Source: an uncultured Porphyromonadaceae bacterium
GTDB taxonomy: Bacteria; Bacteroidota; Bacteroidia; Bacteroidales; Muribaculaceae
Length of the DNA: 51,107 bases
Direction of reading: 5' to 3'
Assembly: GCA_900550395.1 (NCBI GenBank)
Contig: URSD01000017.1
Location: forward strand, 1-51,107
The notes under the pieces: model-generated
What the model saw: the letters and a program-made list of their open reading frames with translations, nothing else
The model's database searches: none
What the model was told of the DNA's origin: nothing
Translations under genes and position numbers: made by a program
In this document: piece by piece, positions 25,566 through 34,444 of the stretch
Position numbering within the stretch: the stretch's first letter is position 1
Layout: each line of letters starts with the position of its first letter

Positions 25566-26471
25566 TTATTTCACGGTGGGATTCACATCCAGCACCTCGA
25601 CGTCGAAGATAAGCATGGCGTTGGGGCCGATGCCTGCGCGAGGTGCGCCGTCCACGCCGTAAGCGAGGTCGCCGGGAATGTAGAATGTAGCCTTACCGCC
25701 CTTGCCAAGCATCTGAAGACCTTCGGCGAAGCCGGGCACTACGCCGGCGGGCGAGAGGCGGGCGTCGTCGCTGCTGTCGAATACGGTGCCGTCGACAAGG
25801 CGGCCGGTGTACTTGATCTGAGCCACGTCGCGGCGGGTGATTTTAGCTGTGTCACCGGGGTTCTCGATCTTGTAGCCGAGACCCGATTCCGAAACCTTCA
25901 CGGCAGGGTCGTCGGCCTTGGCGGCAGCGAGTGCCTTCTCGCCGGCAGCCTTGTTGGCAAGTGCCTCGGGAGCGTTGGCCTTCTTCTCGTCCTCAAACTT
26001 CTTGCTCTCCTCCTGAATGCGTCCCATGAGCATCTGGTAAGCGCTCTGCGCCTCGCGGAACGACTCGATGTCGGTGCTGTCGGCCAGGAATGCCTTCTTG
26101 AAGGCGTTCATGACGGCAGTGCGGTCGGGCTCGACGCCGATTTCCTTCATGCGGTTGAGGTTGCCGAGCATCTGCATGCCTATCTGCATGCCGATAGCCA
26201 CGCCTTCCTGGTCGGGAGCACCGAGAGCATACTGTATGCCCTTGATGATGTCAGCCTTGGGCTGCTTGGCGCGCATGGCCGAGTCGAGGCGCTCATACTC
26301 GCCGAGTATGCTCGAGCCCACGAAGTTGCCGAATGCGGCGTTTACGGAGTCGGAAGTGGCGGCCGACACATGGAATGTCTCCTCTGCGGTGGCGTCAGCG
26401 CCTTTGTTCTGCGAGCAGGATACTGCTGCGACAGCAGCCAGCACGGCTGCTCCAAACATTAATTTCTTCAT
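25566..26471 (-). CDS. FKBP-type peptidyl-prolyl isomerase, lipoprotein
   Basis: It catalyses cis-trans isomerisation of prolyl bonds during folding of exported proteins. The 301-residue protein has a lipoprotein signal (AAVSC, Cys19, then SQNKG), an alpha-helical N-terminal FKBP_N-type dimerisation region (about 35-185, Lys/Ala/Glu-rich) and a C-terminal FKBP domain (about 205-298) with IKYTGRLVDGTVFDSS, VPGFAEGLQMLGKGGKATFY and the late IFDVEVLDV. It is the last and longest of three tandem FKBP genes, 28 bp after the second. Confidence 0.9.
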   Translation of the reverse strand: MKKLMFGAAVLAAVAAVSCSQNKGADATAEETFHVSAATSDSVNAAFGNFVGSSILGEYERLDSAMRAKQPKADIIKGIQYALGAPDQEGVAIGMQIGMQMLGNLNRMKEIGVEPDRTAVMNAFKKAFLADSTDIESFREAQSAYQMLMGRIQEESKKFEDEKKANAPEALANKAAGEKALAAAKADDPAVKVSESGLGYKIENPGDTAKITRRDVAQIKYTGRLVDGTVFDSSDDARLSPAGVVPGFAEGLQMLGKGGKATFYIPGDLAYGVDGAPRAGIGPNAMLIFDVEVLDVNPTVK

Positions 26472-26499
26472 TTTTATGCGTTATGTTGGTTGTGAAATG

Positions 26500-27201
26500 T
26501 TATTTCTCTTTTTGTACTCCCAGAAGCTCCACCACGAACTGAAGCGCGGCACGTCCCGGAATTGCACCGGGGATGCCGCCCTCGCCGTAGGCCAGCTCCG
26601 GAGGAATGGTGAGGCGGTACTTGCCGCCCGGACGCATGAGCATAAGCCCCTCGCGCAGGCCCGGCACAAGGTCGGGCAGCGGGAAGACGACGGGATCGTC
26701 CGTGGCGTCGAAGATTGTGCCGTCAGAGAGGCGCCCCACATAGAAAAGGCTGACGCTGTCGTTCTCGCCCGGCATGGCGCCCTCGCCCTCGGTGATGACC
26801 TCCAGCACCACGCCCGAAGGCGTGCGCACGGCTCCCTCGCGGGCGGCGGCCTCATTGAGGAATGCCGTCTGCGAGGCGGTGTCGAAGCTGTCTACTCCGG
26901 CAATGGGCTTGAGCTGAGCCAGCATGTCGTTGACGAGCGCACGGGCGCGGTCAACGTCCATTGCGCCGGGACGCCCCGTAGCCACACGCACTGCACTCTC
27001 GGCCACCACGCGGCGGTCCACGGCGATGCCACCGCCCTCGAAGGCGTCGACAATCTCGGCTATGGACGTGCCCAGCACGGTACCGAGCGCAGCCGAGAGG
27101 CTGTCGGTAGCATTGTCAGCCGGTGCCGGTGCCGGCGTCTGTGCGGCGCCTGGAACAACGGCGGCAACGGCCACGGTCAGAGCCGCAAGCAGGCGCTTCA
27201 T
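26500..27201 (-). CDS. FKBP-type peptidyl-prolyl isomerase, periplasmic
   Basis: The 233-residue protein has a cleavable signal peptide (cleavage near GAAQ), a short helical N-terminal region and a C-terminal FKBP domain (about 140-230). Motifs are VSLFYVGRLSDGTIFDATDD, LVPGLREGLMLMRPGGKY and IPPELAYGEGG. Its first codon overlaps the stop of the preceding FKBP gene (ATGA). Some active-site aromatic positions differ from the neighbours, so catalytic strength is uncertain. Confidence 0.88.
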   Translation of the reverse strand: MKRLLAALTVAVAAVVPGAAQTPAPAPADNATDSLSAALGTVLGTSIAEIVDAFEGGGIAVDRRVVAESAVRVATGRPGAMDVDRARALVNDMLAQLKPIAGVDSFDTASQTAFLNEAAAREGAVRTPSGVVLEVITEGEGAMPGENDSVSLFYVGRLSDGTIFDATDDPVVFPLPDLVPGLREGLMLMRPGGKYRLTIPPELAYGEGGIPGAIPGRAALQFVVELLGVQKEK

Positions 27202-27821
27202 TTGCCTTCTACCTTGAGCAGTGTGACGTCGAAGATGAGCGTCTGGTTGGGGCCTATGGCGCCGCCGGCGCCCTGGGGGCCGTAGGCGAGTTCGGAGGGG
27301 ATAAACAGGCGCCAGGTGCTGCCGGCGTTCATGAGTTGCAGAGCCTCCACCCAGCCCGGGATGACCTGAGTGACGCCGAATGTGGCAGGCTCGCCGCGCT
27401 CCTCGCTGCTGTCGAATACGGTGCCGTCGATGAGGCGCCCCGTGTAGTGTACCACCACGCGGTCGCCGGCGGTGGGCACGGGGCCGTCGCCCTGCGTCAG
27501 CACCTCGTATTGCAGGCCTGTGGCTGTAGTCTTCACCTCGGGGCGCTTGCCGTTCTCGGCCAGGAAGGCCTTGCCGGCCTCGGCATTGACCGAAGCCATC
27601 TTCTGCGCGGCTTCCTGCTGCTTGGCCTCAAGTGCCGTAAAGTATTCGCGTATGATGTCCTTGGCCTCGTCGTAGGAGATGCGGGGCTGGGCGCCCTCGT
27701 AGACGGCGGCCACGCCGGCCGCGAAGTCGGCGCTGTTGATCTTTTCTATGCCGGATGCTTTGAAATTATGTCCCATGCTCATGCCAAGGGCATAGCTGAG
27801 ACGGTCGAAGTCGGTTAACAT
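27198..27821 (-). CDS. FKBP-type peptidyl-prolyl isomerase, cytoplasmic (FklB-like)
   Basis: The 207-residue protein has no signal peptide. Its N-terminus (FDRLSYALGMSMGHNFKASG) is the FKBP_N region of FklB/FkpA-type isomerases, followed by a helical linker (80-95) and the FKBP domain (about 120-205) with VVVHYTGRLIDGTVFDSS and IPGWVEALQLM. It is first of three tandem isomerase genes, so the set has a cytoplasmic, a periplasmic and a lipid-anchored member. It starts 51 bp after the radical SAM gene. Confidence 0.9.
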   Translation of the reverse strand: MLTDFDRLSYALGMSMGHNFKASGIEKINSADFAAGVAAVYEGAQPRISYDEAKDIIREYFTALEAKQQEAAQKMASVNAEAGKAFLAENGKRPEVKTTATGLQYEVLTQGDGPVPTAGDRVVVHYTGRLIDGTVFDSSEERGEPATFGVTQVIPGWVEALQLMNAGSTWRLFIPSELAYGPQGAGGAIGPNQTLIFDVTLLKVEGK

Positions 27822-27872
27822 ATCTATATAAGTGTTGGTGTATGATACTATAACAAAAATCGTGCCAATAAG

Positions 27873-28655
27873 TTAGGCGCTGACCTGCACGTGGATGCCC
27901 GTGGCGGCGGTGATGCGCTCGGCGGCGGCCGTCATTTCGGTGCGCGGGATGTGTTCGAGCGACTGCTCGGGTGTGCGGCGGTCTATGGTATAGAGCATTA
28001 TCTCGCGCGGACGTATGCGGCGGTATGCCTCGATGAGCGCGTCCAGCTCGGCCGGAGTGGTGTTGTCCACTGTGCTGCCGTCATGCGTGCCGCGTGTCAG
28101 CATGGTCTGCACTATGGCCGATGGGCCGAAGGCGGCAAGCTGCTCCACCACCAGCGCCACGGTGAAAGCAGGCGACGCCGGGCGGTCGAGCGCCCGCATG
28201 GTCTCCTCCACGGCGCTGTCCAGCTTGAGGATAGCGTTGTCGGCGCGGCGCAGCGCCTCCACCACGTCGGGACGGTGCAGCTGCGTGCTGTTGGCGAGCA
28301 CGCTCACCTTGGCGCCGGGACAATAACAGTCGCGCAGACGCAGCGTATCGTCTACGATGCCGGCAAATTCCGGATGCAACGTAGGCTCGCCGTTGCCGCT
28401 GAACGTGAGCACGTCGGGGCGCACGCCCTCCGACGCAAGCTCCCTCAGCCGCGACTCCAGAAGCCGGGCCACCTCTTCGCGCGGGGGAAGGCCTGTGGTG
28501 CCAGGGCCCTGCGCGTTGTAGCCGGCCTCGCAGTACAGGCAGTCGAAACTGCATATCTTGCCGTCGCGCGGCGAGAGATTTATGCCCAGCGAGATGCCCA
28601 GCCGGCGGGAATGGATGGGGCCGAATATGGTGTCGTGGAAAAGTATTGTCTGCAT
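27873..28655 (-). CDS. Radical SAM protein (COG0731/TYW1-like)
   Basis: A 260-residue radical SAM enzyme with the cluster motif CSFDCLYC (CxxxCxxC, about 36-43) inside FGPIHSRRLGISLGINL...KICSFDCLYC, the pattern of COG0731 iron-sulfur oxidoreductases. GNGEPTLHPE (about 89-98) is the glycine-rich SAM-binding element. The start is the ATG at the 1-nt overlap with the permease stop; in-frame upstream codons belong to that gene on another frame. The reaction is unknown for bacterial members. Confidence 0.85.
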   Translation of the reverse strand: MQTILFHDTIFGPIHSRRLGISLGINLSPRDGKICSFDCLYCEAGYNAQGPGTTGLPPREEVARLLESRLRELASEGVRPDVLTFSGNGEPTLHPEFAGIVDDTLRLRDCYCPGAKVSVLANSTQLHRPDVVEALRRADNAILKLDSAVEETMRALDRPASPAFTVALVVEQLAAFGPSAIVQTMLTRGTHDGSTVDNTTPAELDALIEAYRRIRPREIMLYTIDRRTPEQSLEHIPRTEMTAAAERITAATGIHVQVSA

Positions 28656-29878
28656 TATTTCTCCAGGTCTTTGGTAAAAAGAAGGGTTACAAGGGCCGAT
28701 GCCACGGCGCCGACCGCCACGACTGCCGCCACCACGAGCAGGTCGGCGGCATGCACCTCCACGGGATACACCTGAATGGTGAGCGCGTCGGCCTCGGCAT
28801 TGAGGCGCACCCACCCGAAGTGCTGCTGCCCGAGGCTGAGCGCCACACCGAGCAGGCTTCCGAGCAGTCCGCCGCAGAGCGCTATCAGCGCGCCCTGCCA
28901 CATGAACACACGCCGCGTCATCGCGCGCGATGCGCCGAGAGCGCGCAGCGTAGCCATGTTGTCGCGCTTCTCGATGACGAGCAGCGACAGCGTCGACACG
29001 ATGTTGAACGAGGCCACAGCCAGGATGCACACGAGAAGCAGGAACGTGAGCCACTTCTCCACGGCGATCATGCGGAACGAGTCGGCGTTCTGGCGCGCAC
29101 GAGTCAGCACCCGCACGCTGTCGCCCAGGGCGGCACTCAGGCGTGCGGCCTCCGCGTCGGGGTCGGCGCCGGCGGCAAGGCGTATTTCCACGGCCGAAGC
29201 CTCGCCGTTCTCATAGTCGAGCAGGCGGCGGGCGGTGGCGAGAGGCACTATCATGCGGTCGCCGTCATAGTCGGGCCGCTGCGTCTGCCACACGGAGCGC
29301 ACGGCCAGCGAGTCGCCTCGGAATGCTGTGGCGGGATTGGCCGGATTGATGCGGCCCACGCGCCGGGGCACATAGACTCCCACGATGTTGCCCACGCGCG
29401 GGCTCAGCCCCATGTAGCCGGCCACGCCCACCGAGAGGTGCGCCGGGCCGTAGCCGTACACACTGTCCACGGCATACGCCCCGTCCACGATGATGGAATC
29501 CATATCGGTGACGTCGGCAAACGCCGCGCCCACGCCCTTGAGGCGCACGGGCATCTGCGCCGACGGCGAGACTGCCAGCGCGCGCTCGTCGATGACAGGC
29601 ACCGCTGCCGCCACCTGCGGCATTGCGGCCACACGGGCGGCCAGACTGTCGGCTCCCGCGATGGTCTTGCCCGCGGCAGGCTCCACGCGCAGGTCGGCGT
29701 CGAAGAGGCCCATCTGCTTCTCGGCAAGGCTTGCGAAACCGTTGAACACACTCAGCACCACCACAATAGCCATAACAGCCACCGACACGCCGCCGATAGC
29801 CACTCCGCAGATGATGTTTACGGCAGAATGGCTCTTGCGCGACAGCAGGTAGCGTCGGGCTATGTTCAGTGCAAGCAT
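28655..29878 (-). CDS. ABC transporter permease, LolC/LolE-like
   Basis: A 407-residue inner-membrane protein of the FtsX/MacB permease type. It has an N-terminal membrane segment after ARRYLLSRKSHSAVNII, a large periplasmic domain (about 50-265) and three C-terminal segments (about 275-300, 325-345 and 375-395). The N-terminal motif and length match LolC/LolE, which free lipoproteins from the inner membrane for sorting. The ATPase partner is not nearby. It starts 35 bp after rbfA, and its stop overlaps the radical SAM start by 1 nt. Confidence 0.85.
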   Translation of the reverse strand: MLALNIARRYLLSRKSHSAVNIICGVAIGGVSVAVMAIVVVLSVFNGFASLAEKQMGLFDADLRVEPAAGKTIAGADSLAARVAAMPQVAAAVPVIDERALAVSPSAQMPVRLKGVGAAFADVTDMDSIIVDGAYAVDSVYGYGPAHLSVGVAGYMGLSPRVGNIVGVYVPRRVGRINPANPATAFRGDSLAVRSVWQTQRPDYDGDRMIVPLATARRLLDYENGEASAVEIRLAAGADPDAEAARLSAALGDSVRVLTRARQNADSFRMIAVEKWLTFLLLVCILAVASFNIVSTLSLLVIEKRDNMATLRALGASRAMTRRVFMWQGALIALCGGLLGSLLGVALSLGQQHFGWVRLNAEADALTIQVYPVEVHAADLLVVAAVVAVGAVASALVTLLFTKDLEK

Positions 29879-29913
29879 TGTCTAATGAAAGGTTGGCAGC
29901 GCGCCGGCGGCGA

Positions 29914-30249
29914 CTATTTCTCGAGCAGATGGTCGATATTCTCGATATAGTCGAGCGAGTCGTCGAGATGGAACGCCAGTTCGGGAGTCTTGCGCAACTG
30001 GAAGCGCACGCGCTGAGCCAGTTCGTAGCGTATCGTCTTGGCCGAAGCGTTTATGCTGTCGAGCATCGCCTGCGCCTTGTCGCTGGGGAATACGGAGAGA
30101 TAGGCACGGGCAATGGAAAGGTCGGGCGACACGCGCACTGCGGTGACAGTCACCAGTGTGCCGTGTGTCTTCGCCGTCTGCTGGCGGAAAATCTCGCTGA
30201 GTTCCTTCTGCAGCAGGCGGGCTATCTTGGCTTGTCTTGTAGATTCCAT
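29914..30249 (-). CDS. rbfA: 30S ribosome-binding factor A
   Basis: RbfA binds the maturing 30S subunit near the 5' helix of 16S rRNA. The 111-residue length and the sequence (RQAKIARLLQKELSEIFRQ at the start, VTVTAVRVSPDLSIARAYLS in the KH-type fold, RYELAQRVRFQLRKTPEL near the end) fit the family. It begins a leftward run of co-oriented genes that includes the LolC-like permease, the radical SAM gene and perhaps the FKBP genes. Confidence 0.95.
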   Translation of the reverse strand: MESTRQAKIARLLQKELSEIFRQQTAKTHGTLVTVTAVRVSPDLSIARAYLSVFPSDKAQAMLDSINASAKTIRYELAQRVRFQLRKTPELAFHLDDSLDYIENIDHLLEK

Positions 30250-30298
30250 AATACTTTGTCTTTTATGATCTATAAAGATACAACGAACGGAAGTGGCA

Positions 30299-30306
30299 CA
30301 AAGTTA
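30299..30306 (-). promoter_or_regulatory. Possible -7 box of rbfA
   Basis: TAACTTTG on the minus strand matches TAnnTTTG, 49 bp before the start codon; a clear TTTG is lacking at -33. The rest of 30250-30498 holds no recognised gene or terminator. Confidence 0.4.
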
Positions 30307-30498
30307 CTGAATATTTTGGAAAATGCCGACGAAAACCGATTCTGTTCAACAATGCAAATCGGCGGTGCAAATCGTCTATGCACGACATTCAGTATTGTCC
30401 CGCATCACAATATTCATTTATGTTCATCAGTCATCCATCGTCTTGGAAGGCATATTATAACTCTACATATCGACATACGTATACCTTACAAATACCGT

Positions 30499-32337
30499 TT
30501 ATGATTTTACATTCCGGATAAATTTCCAGAATCGTGTGCTGAATAATCCTGTTTTGCCGATTTTATCGATCAGAGTGCGATATTTAAGGTATAGGATGCT
30601 TTTCTTATGTACCTTGTAGCCAACTGAGTCCGAGATGTATTGATTGACGCATTGAGCCATTTTATAGTAGACTCTACGCTGAAAATGATTTATATTATTG
30701 GTAAAGTCGCCTTGCTGCTTAACCCATTGATTTACATCGACAATCAGCACCCTGCTGTCCGATTCGCTTAATTTCCTGAACAAAGTGTTTATTTGAGCGT
30801 ATATTTTTTCACGGCCGAAATAATTAGGGTTCTGCTCCTGTTTAAAAGGTATTTCCGGGCCAAGTATGTAGCAAACCTTGGCTTTAGGTGATATTTTTTT
30901 CAACAATTCTTTTGCATTGTAAAGAATCTCCTCAGGCGAAAGTTTTCCACAAAATTCATATTCAGAAGAAAACCAGGCGAGCCATCGGTCGGAGAAAACA
31001 TTTCCGGCATTAAAAATAGTTCCGTCCTTATATTTAGCCCAGTTATTATTGTCTGTTAAAGGATACGACGACTCTCCGAATGCAATCTTGAATCCGGTTT
31101 TACGATTTTTATAGATTCCAATATTCGGCTCTATCATTGTCGATAGAATTATGAGTGATACATCGTCATCATACATTGACGTTTGAAACATCTCTGTATC
31201 ATTAAATATCAGTGTATCATTCAAACGATTTTTATCCTCTTGCGGAAGGAAATGCCATTGCAGGTAATTGACAGAGTGATTGTGGTGCTCAATTGTATTT
31301 TTTTTCTCGTTGCCAATATAAGTGAATTCCTCAATGATGTTTGTGGTGTCGAGATACTCACTCATCTGCGCCAGGTCGCATGCTCCCTTGAATATCACCT
31401 TACCGGAATATTTATGGTTACCAATGCGTTTTTTGTCAATATGCTGATTTATCCATGCAGGAGCCGGATTCTTGGTTAATGGTGTCACGACCTCACCGAT
31501 AACCGAAAGTTCCGGGTATCCAAGTCCGGCATATACATATTCCTCTACGCCTTGTCCTATTGTCCGACAAGAAAACAGGAAATGAATGCACTTATGATTT
31601 TTTACTGCAAAAAAGCCCACCATGCCATAGTCCCCAAAATTATCTGAAACAAATACACAACCACAATTGCAGTCAGGATCGCATATAAGTCTTTCCAACT
31701 CTTCTTTTGTATCCCGGCGTTTTGTGTAGTTGAGCTGATTAGAGCGCAAGACAAGCTCTGCAATACGCTTTAATTGGCTTTGACAGTCGGCCTGAATCCT
31801 TACCTGTATATTAGAACTGAACAGAAATTCCGTATTGTCTGAAAATTGTTGGGCTGCTTTATTCTTTTCCTCCAATATATGATACTGACGCAATCTGTTG
31901 TGCTTTAAATCTTTTGGCGGCACAGAAGATATGTAGTCAGTTAAATCTTTAATTATGTCAGGCGACACAGCAGTAATTCCGGGATTGTAGAACATTACGT
32001 CCTGAAGGTTTTGCATATTATCATCAATGAAAAGACAATTCTTAGGGCGAAGGCCAATTGTTTTCAATAAAGATTTTATACGCCTCCCTTTGGGAGTCCA
32101 GTCAATCGAAGGAAATATGAAATATTCGGATATTCCGAGCTCCGTCAGTTTTTCCATCACGGGGTTCAGGTCGTTTTTCGAACAGATTGTATTGACGATA
32201 CCACAATCCGTTAATCTTTTTACCAATTCGATATTGGTCTCGACAGGTGTCACCGGGCCCTCAGACAACGTGCCAATCCAAAAAGTATCATCCAGATCCC
32301 ATATAATTATTTTAACAGATGAAAAATCAAATTTCAT
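30499..32337 (-). CDS. HAD-IIIC/FkbH-like protein with C-terminal extension
   Basis: The 612-residue protein starts with a HAD phosphatase domain: DLDDT (14-18), CSKND (52-56) and FIDDN (103-107). Then comes an FkbH-type acyltransferase-like region, LRSNQLNYTKRR (197-208), DNFGDYGMVG (232-241) and SCRTIGQGVE (256-265). FkbH proteins load glycerate units from 1,3-bisphosphoglycerate onto a carrier. The extra 300 residues have SGNH-like traits (KGACDL at 317-322; NINHFQRRVYY near the end), with Ala where the nucleophilic Ser is expected. It ends the polysaccharide operon; its start overlaps the preceding stop by 4 nt. No carrier protein gene is present here. A role in adding an acyl or glycerate group to the polysaccharide is inference. 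Confidence 0.8.
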   Translation of the reverse strand: MKFDFSSVKIIIWDLDDTFWIGTLSEGPVTPVETNIELVKRLTDCGIVNTICSKNDLNPVMEKLTELGISEYFIFPSIDWTPKGRRIKSLLKTIGLRPKNCLFIDDNMQNLQDVMFYNPGITAVSPDIIKDLTDYISSVPPKDLKHNRLRQYHILEEKNKAAQQFSDNTEFLFSSNIQVRIQADCQSQLKRIAELVLRSNQLNYTKRRDTKEELERLICDPDCNCGCVFVSDNFGDYGMVGFFAVKNHKCIHFLFSCRTIGQGVEEYVYAGLGYPELSVIGEVVTPLTKNPAPAWINQHIDKKRIGNHKYSGKVIFKGACDLAQMSEYLDTTNIIEEFTYIGNEKKNTIEHHNHSVNYLQWHFLPQEDKNRLNDTLIFNDTEMFQTSMYDDDVSLIILSTMIEPNIGIYKNRKTGFKIAFGESSYPLTDNNNWAKYKDGTIFNAGNVFSDRWLAWFSSEYEFCGKLSPEEILYNAKELLKKISPKAKVCYILGPEIPFKQEQNPNYFGREKIYAQINTLFRKLSESDSRVLIVDVNQWVKQQGDFTNNINHFQRRVYYKMAQCVNQYISDSVGYKVHKKSILYLKYRTLIDKIGKTGLFSTRFWKFIRNVKS

Positions 32338-33290
32338 AGCTCAGTCTCCTTATAAAATCTCTTTATCAAATAAATTAAAATTGGCAAGCGGCAATTCAAC
32401 GACATTTTCAACCACCAGGGATAATTGAAGTATTGAATACAGCCCGACAAGTCTTCATGTTCAAATGCTCTCACAAACGCCCGTATATCCGAATAAGAAC
32501 TGTTCAAATCAAACAGAGCATCATATAAATAACCTCCCAACTGCTTGTAAAGATACTCCCTGCCAACGGAATCCCATTTGTTATGTTTTTTTAGAAATTC
32601 CTTGTGAACGCCTCCGGCTTGATAGAGTTCCTTTAACGGATACTTCTTCCGCCTTGATAAGGACGGTCCGTTGTTGCGATAGCAATAGTCGACATGTGGA
32701 ATAAATTTTACATTTCCAGAATGTGCAAGATAATCCAAATTAAAGCATAGATCTTCTCCCAACTTCATATCTGTGCGAAACTCAAGATGATAATTGCGAA
32801 TCGTATCACTGCGATATATTCTTGCGAAAGGGCATTGAAGCAACTTTGCAACCTTTGAATAACCAGAAGAGCTGGATTTCAAAATATCAATTGAAAGCTC
32901 GGCAGAGACGCCAACTATACCGGTGGATTTTTCGCCAGAAATCTGAAATCCGGATACCACCATGTCGGTATTTTTATCCATGTTGACATACAGATTCCAT
33001 AAATAATGCTCATTAACGTAATCATCACTGTCAACAAAAACTATATATTCGCCCCTACTGTGATTAATACCTGTATTGCGAGCATTCGAGACCCCTCCAT
33101 TCTCAATATGCAGGACTCGGAAGCGACAGTCATCTTGGGCAAATAGTTCGACAATATCACCACTCCCGTCTGTCGAGCCATCATCAACCACAATGCATTC
33201 AAAATCCCGATATGACTGTACGGATAATGAAGCAAGACACTTATAGATATAATCTTTATTGTTATATAGCGGTATAATTACAGATATCAT
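32334..33290 (-). CDS. Glycosyltransferase family 2 protein
   Basis: A 318-residue GT-A fold enzyme that would transfer one sugar from a nucleotide donor during synthesis of the surface polysaccharide. It opens with ISVIIPLYNNKDYIYKCLAS, has VVDDGSTDGS (about 35-44) and the metal-binding FVDSDDYV (about 85-92). It overlaps the genes on either side by 4 nt. Donor and acceptor sugars are not predictable. Confidence 0.9.
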   Translation of the reverse strand: MISVIIPLYNNKDYIYKCLASLSVQSYRDFECIVVDDGSTDGSGDIVELFAQDDCRFRVLHIENGGVSNARNTGINHSRGEYIVFVDSDDYVNEHYLWNLYVNMDKNTDMVVSGFQISGEKSTGIVGVSAELSIDILKSSSSGYSKVAKLLQCPFARIYRSDTIRNYHLEFRTDMKLGEDLCFNLDYLAHSGNVKFIPHVDYCYRNNGPSLSRRKKYPLKELYQAGGVHKEFLKKHNKWDSVGREYLYKQLGGYLYDALFDLNSSYSDIRAFVRAFEHEDLSGCIQYFNYPWWLKMSLNCRLPILIYLIKRFYKETEL

Positions 33291-34444
33291 TCCTCTATAA
33301 CGCTGTATATTCTGTCCGTATTATCACGGAGGTTAAACCTGCATGAAGATTCGATAGCCTTCCTTGAATAATGATACCGTACATCAGGATCCGTCATCGA
33401 AATTATTCCCCGGAACAACCCCTCTTCAGTGTTTTCAACCATAATGCCGTAATCATTGTTTTTTCCTAATTGCTCATCTACGCCGGAACAAGCTGTTGCA
33501 ACAACCGGGCGTCCTAAAATCAAAGCTTCAGTAATTGCGGTATTGAATCCTTCGGCAAACGAAGAGCAAACATAAATATCGGCCATTTTCAGATAAGGAT
33601 ACGGATTTTCCACAAAGCCCTCAAAATGAACTTTCCCGCTTAAACCGAGAGACTCCGCGCACTGGCTCAAATCGCCATACAGCGGACCATGTCCCAAAAT
33701 GTATAACTCAGCTTCAACGCCAGATTTCAACAATTTTGAAAATGCGGAAAGCAGACGTTTATAACCTTTAACTTCAATCAGGTTACCTAAAGTGACTATT
33801 TTTAAGATATCTTTTTGATTCTGATTCGCTATATCGATCGATTCTTGTGCGAGGTTTCTAACTTGTTCAACGTCAATAGGATTATACAGAACCATCGGTT
33901 CCTTCTTTAAATCAAGGATTCTACCGGCTGAAAATGCAACTTTTTGCGACACGCAGACAACTTTATCGAACGCAGAATAACATTGTTTTTCTTCATTAAG
34001 ATTCCTATATGCTACCTTGGTCCAATGGTTACCAGAGAAATCCGTATGCAGCCATGCTATGCGTTTTTTTATCCTGGACATTCCGGCCACAACTCGCGTA
34101 GCATATCCTTCTATAAAGGCAATGGCGACATCGTAGTTCCAATTGAAGAAAACAGCTGTAAATATTTTGGAGGGGAAATGATAATAAACCAAAAGTTTGG
34201 TTTTATTCAACAATTTTATCGCAAGCCGCCTCAGTATATTATCCGATTCGCAGAACTCATGAAGTATATACTTATATTTAATCGGAAGATATGATGTCAA
34301 AGAAGACACATCTTGTTGACAGAAAGTGCACAACGTGACATCATACTTCTCATAATCCCAATTCTTGAGAATAGTGCGAGCTATGTTTTCAACTCCACCA
34401 CCATATATTTTTTCAACTACAAATAAAACTTTCTTCTTATCCAT
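33287..34444 (-). CDS. Glycosyltransferase family 4 protein
   Basis: A 385-residue GT-B fold enzyme. The N-terminal GGGVENIARTIL (about 15-26) is the acceptor-side glycine-rich loop. The C-terminal half has GNLIEVKGYKRLLSAF (about 220) and the EX7E-type motif in FAEGFNTAITEALILGRPVV (about 305-324). It belongs to the ABC-exported polysaccharide operon, with overlaps on both sides. Linkage is unknown, probably retaining as for the family. Confidence 0.9.
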   Translation of the reverse strand: MDKKKVLFVVEKIYGGGVENIARTILKNWDYEKYDVTLCTFCQQDVSSLTSYLPIKYKYILHEFCESDNILRRLAIKLLNKTKLLVYYHFPSKIFTAVFFNWNYDVAIAFIEGYATRVVAGMSRIKKRIAWLHTDFSGNHWTKVAYRNLNEEKQCYSAFDKVVCVSQKVAFSAGRILDLKKEPMVLYNPIDVEQVRNLAQESIDIANQNQKDILKIVTLGNLIEVKGYKRLLSAFSKLLKSGVEAELYILGHGPLYGDLSQCAESLGLSGKVHFEGFVENPYPYLKMADIYVCSSFAEGFNTAITEALILGRPVVATACSGVDEQLGKNNDYGIMVENTEEGLFRGIISMTDPDVRYHYSRKAIESSCRFNLRDNTDRIYSVIEE

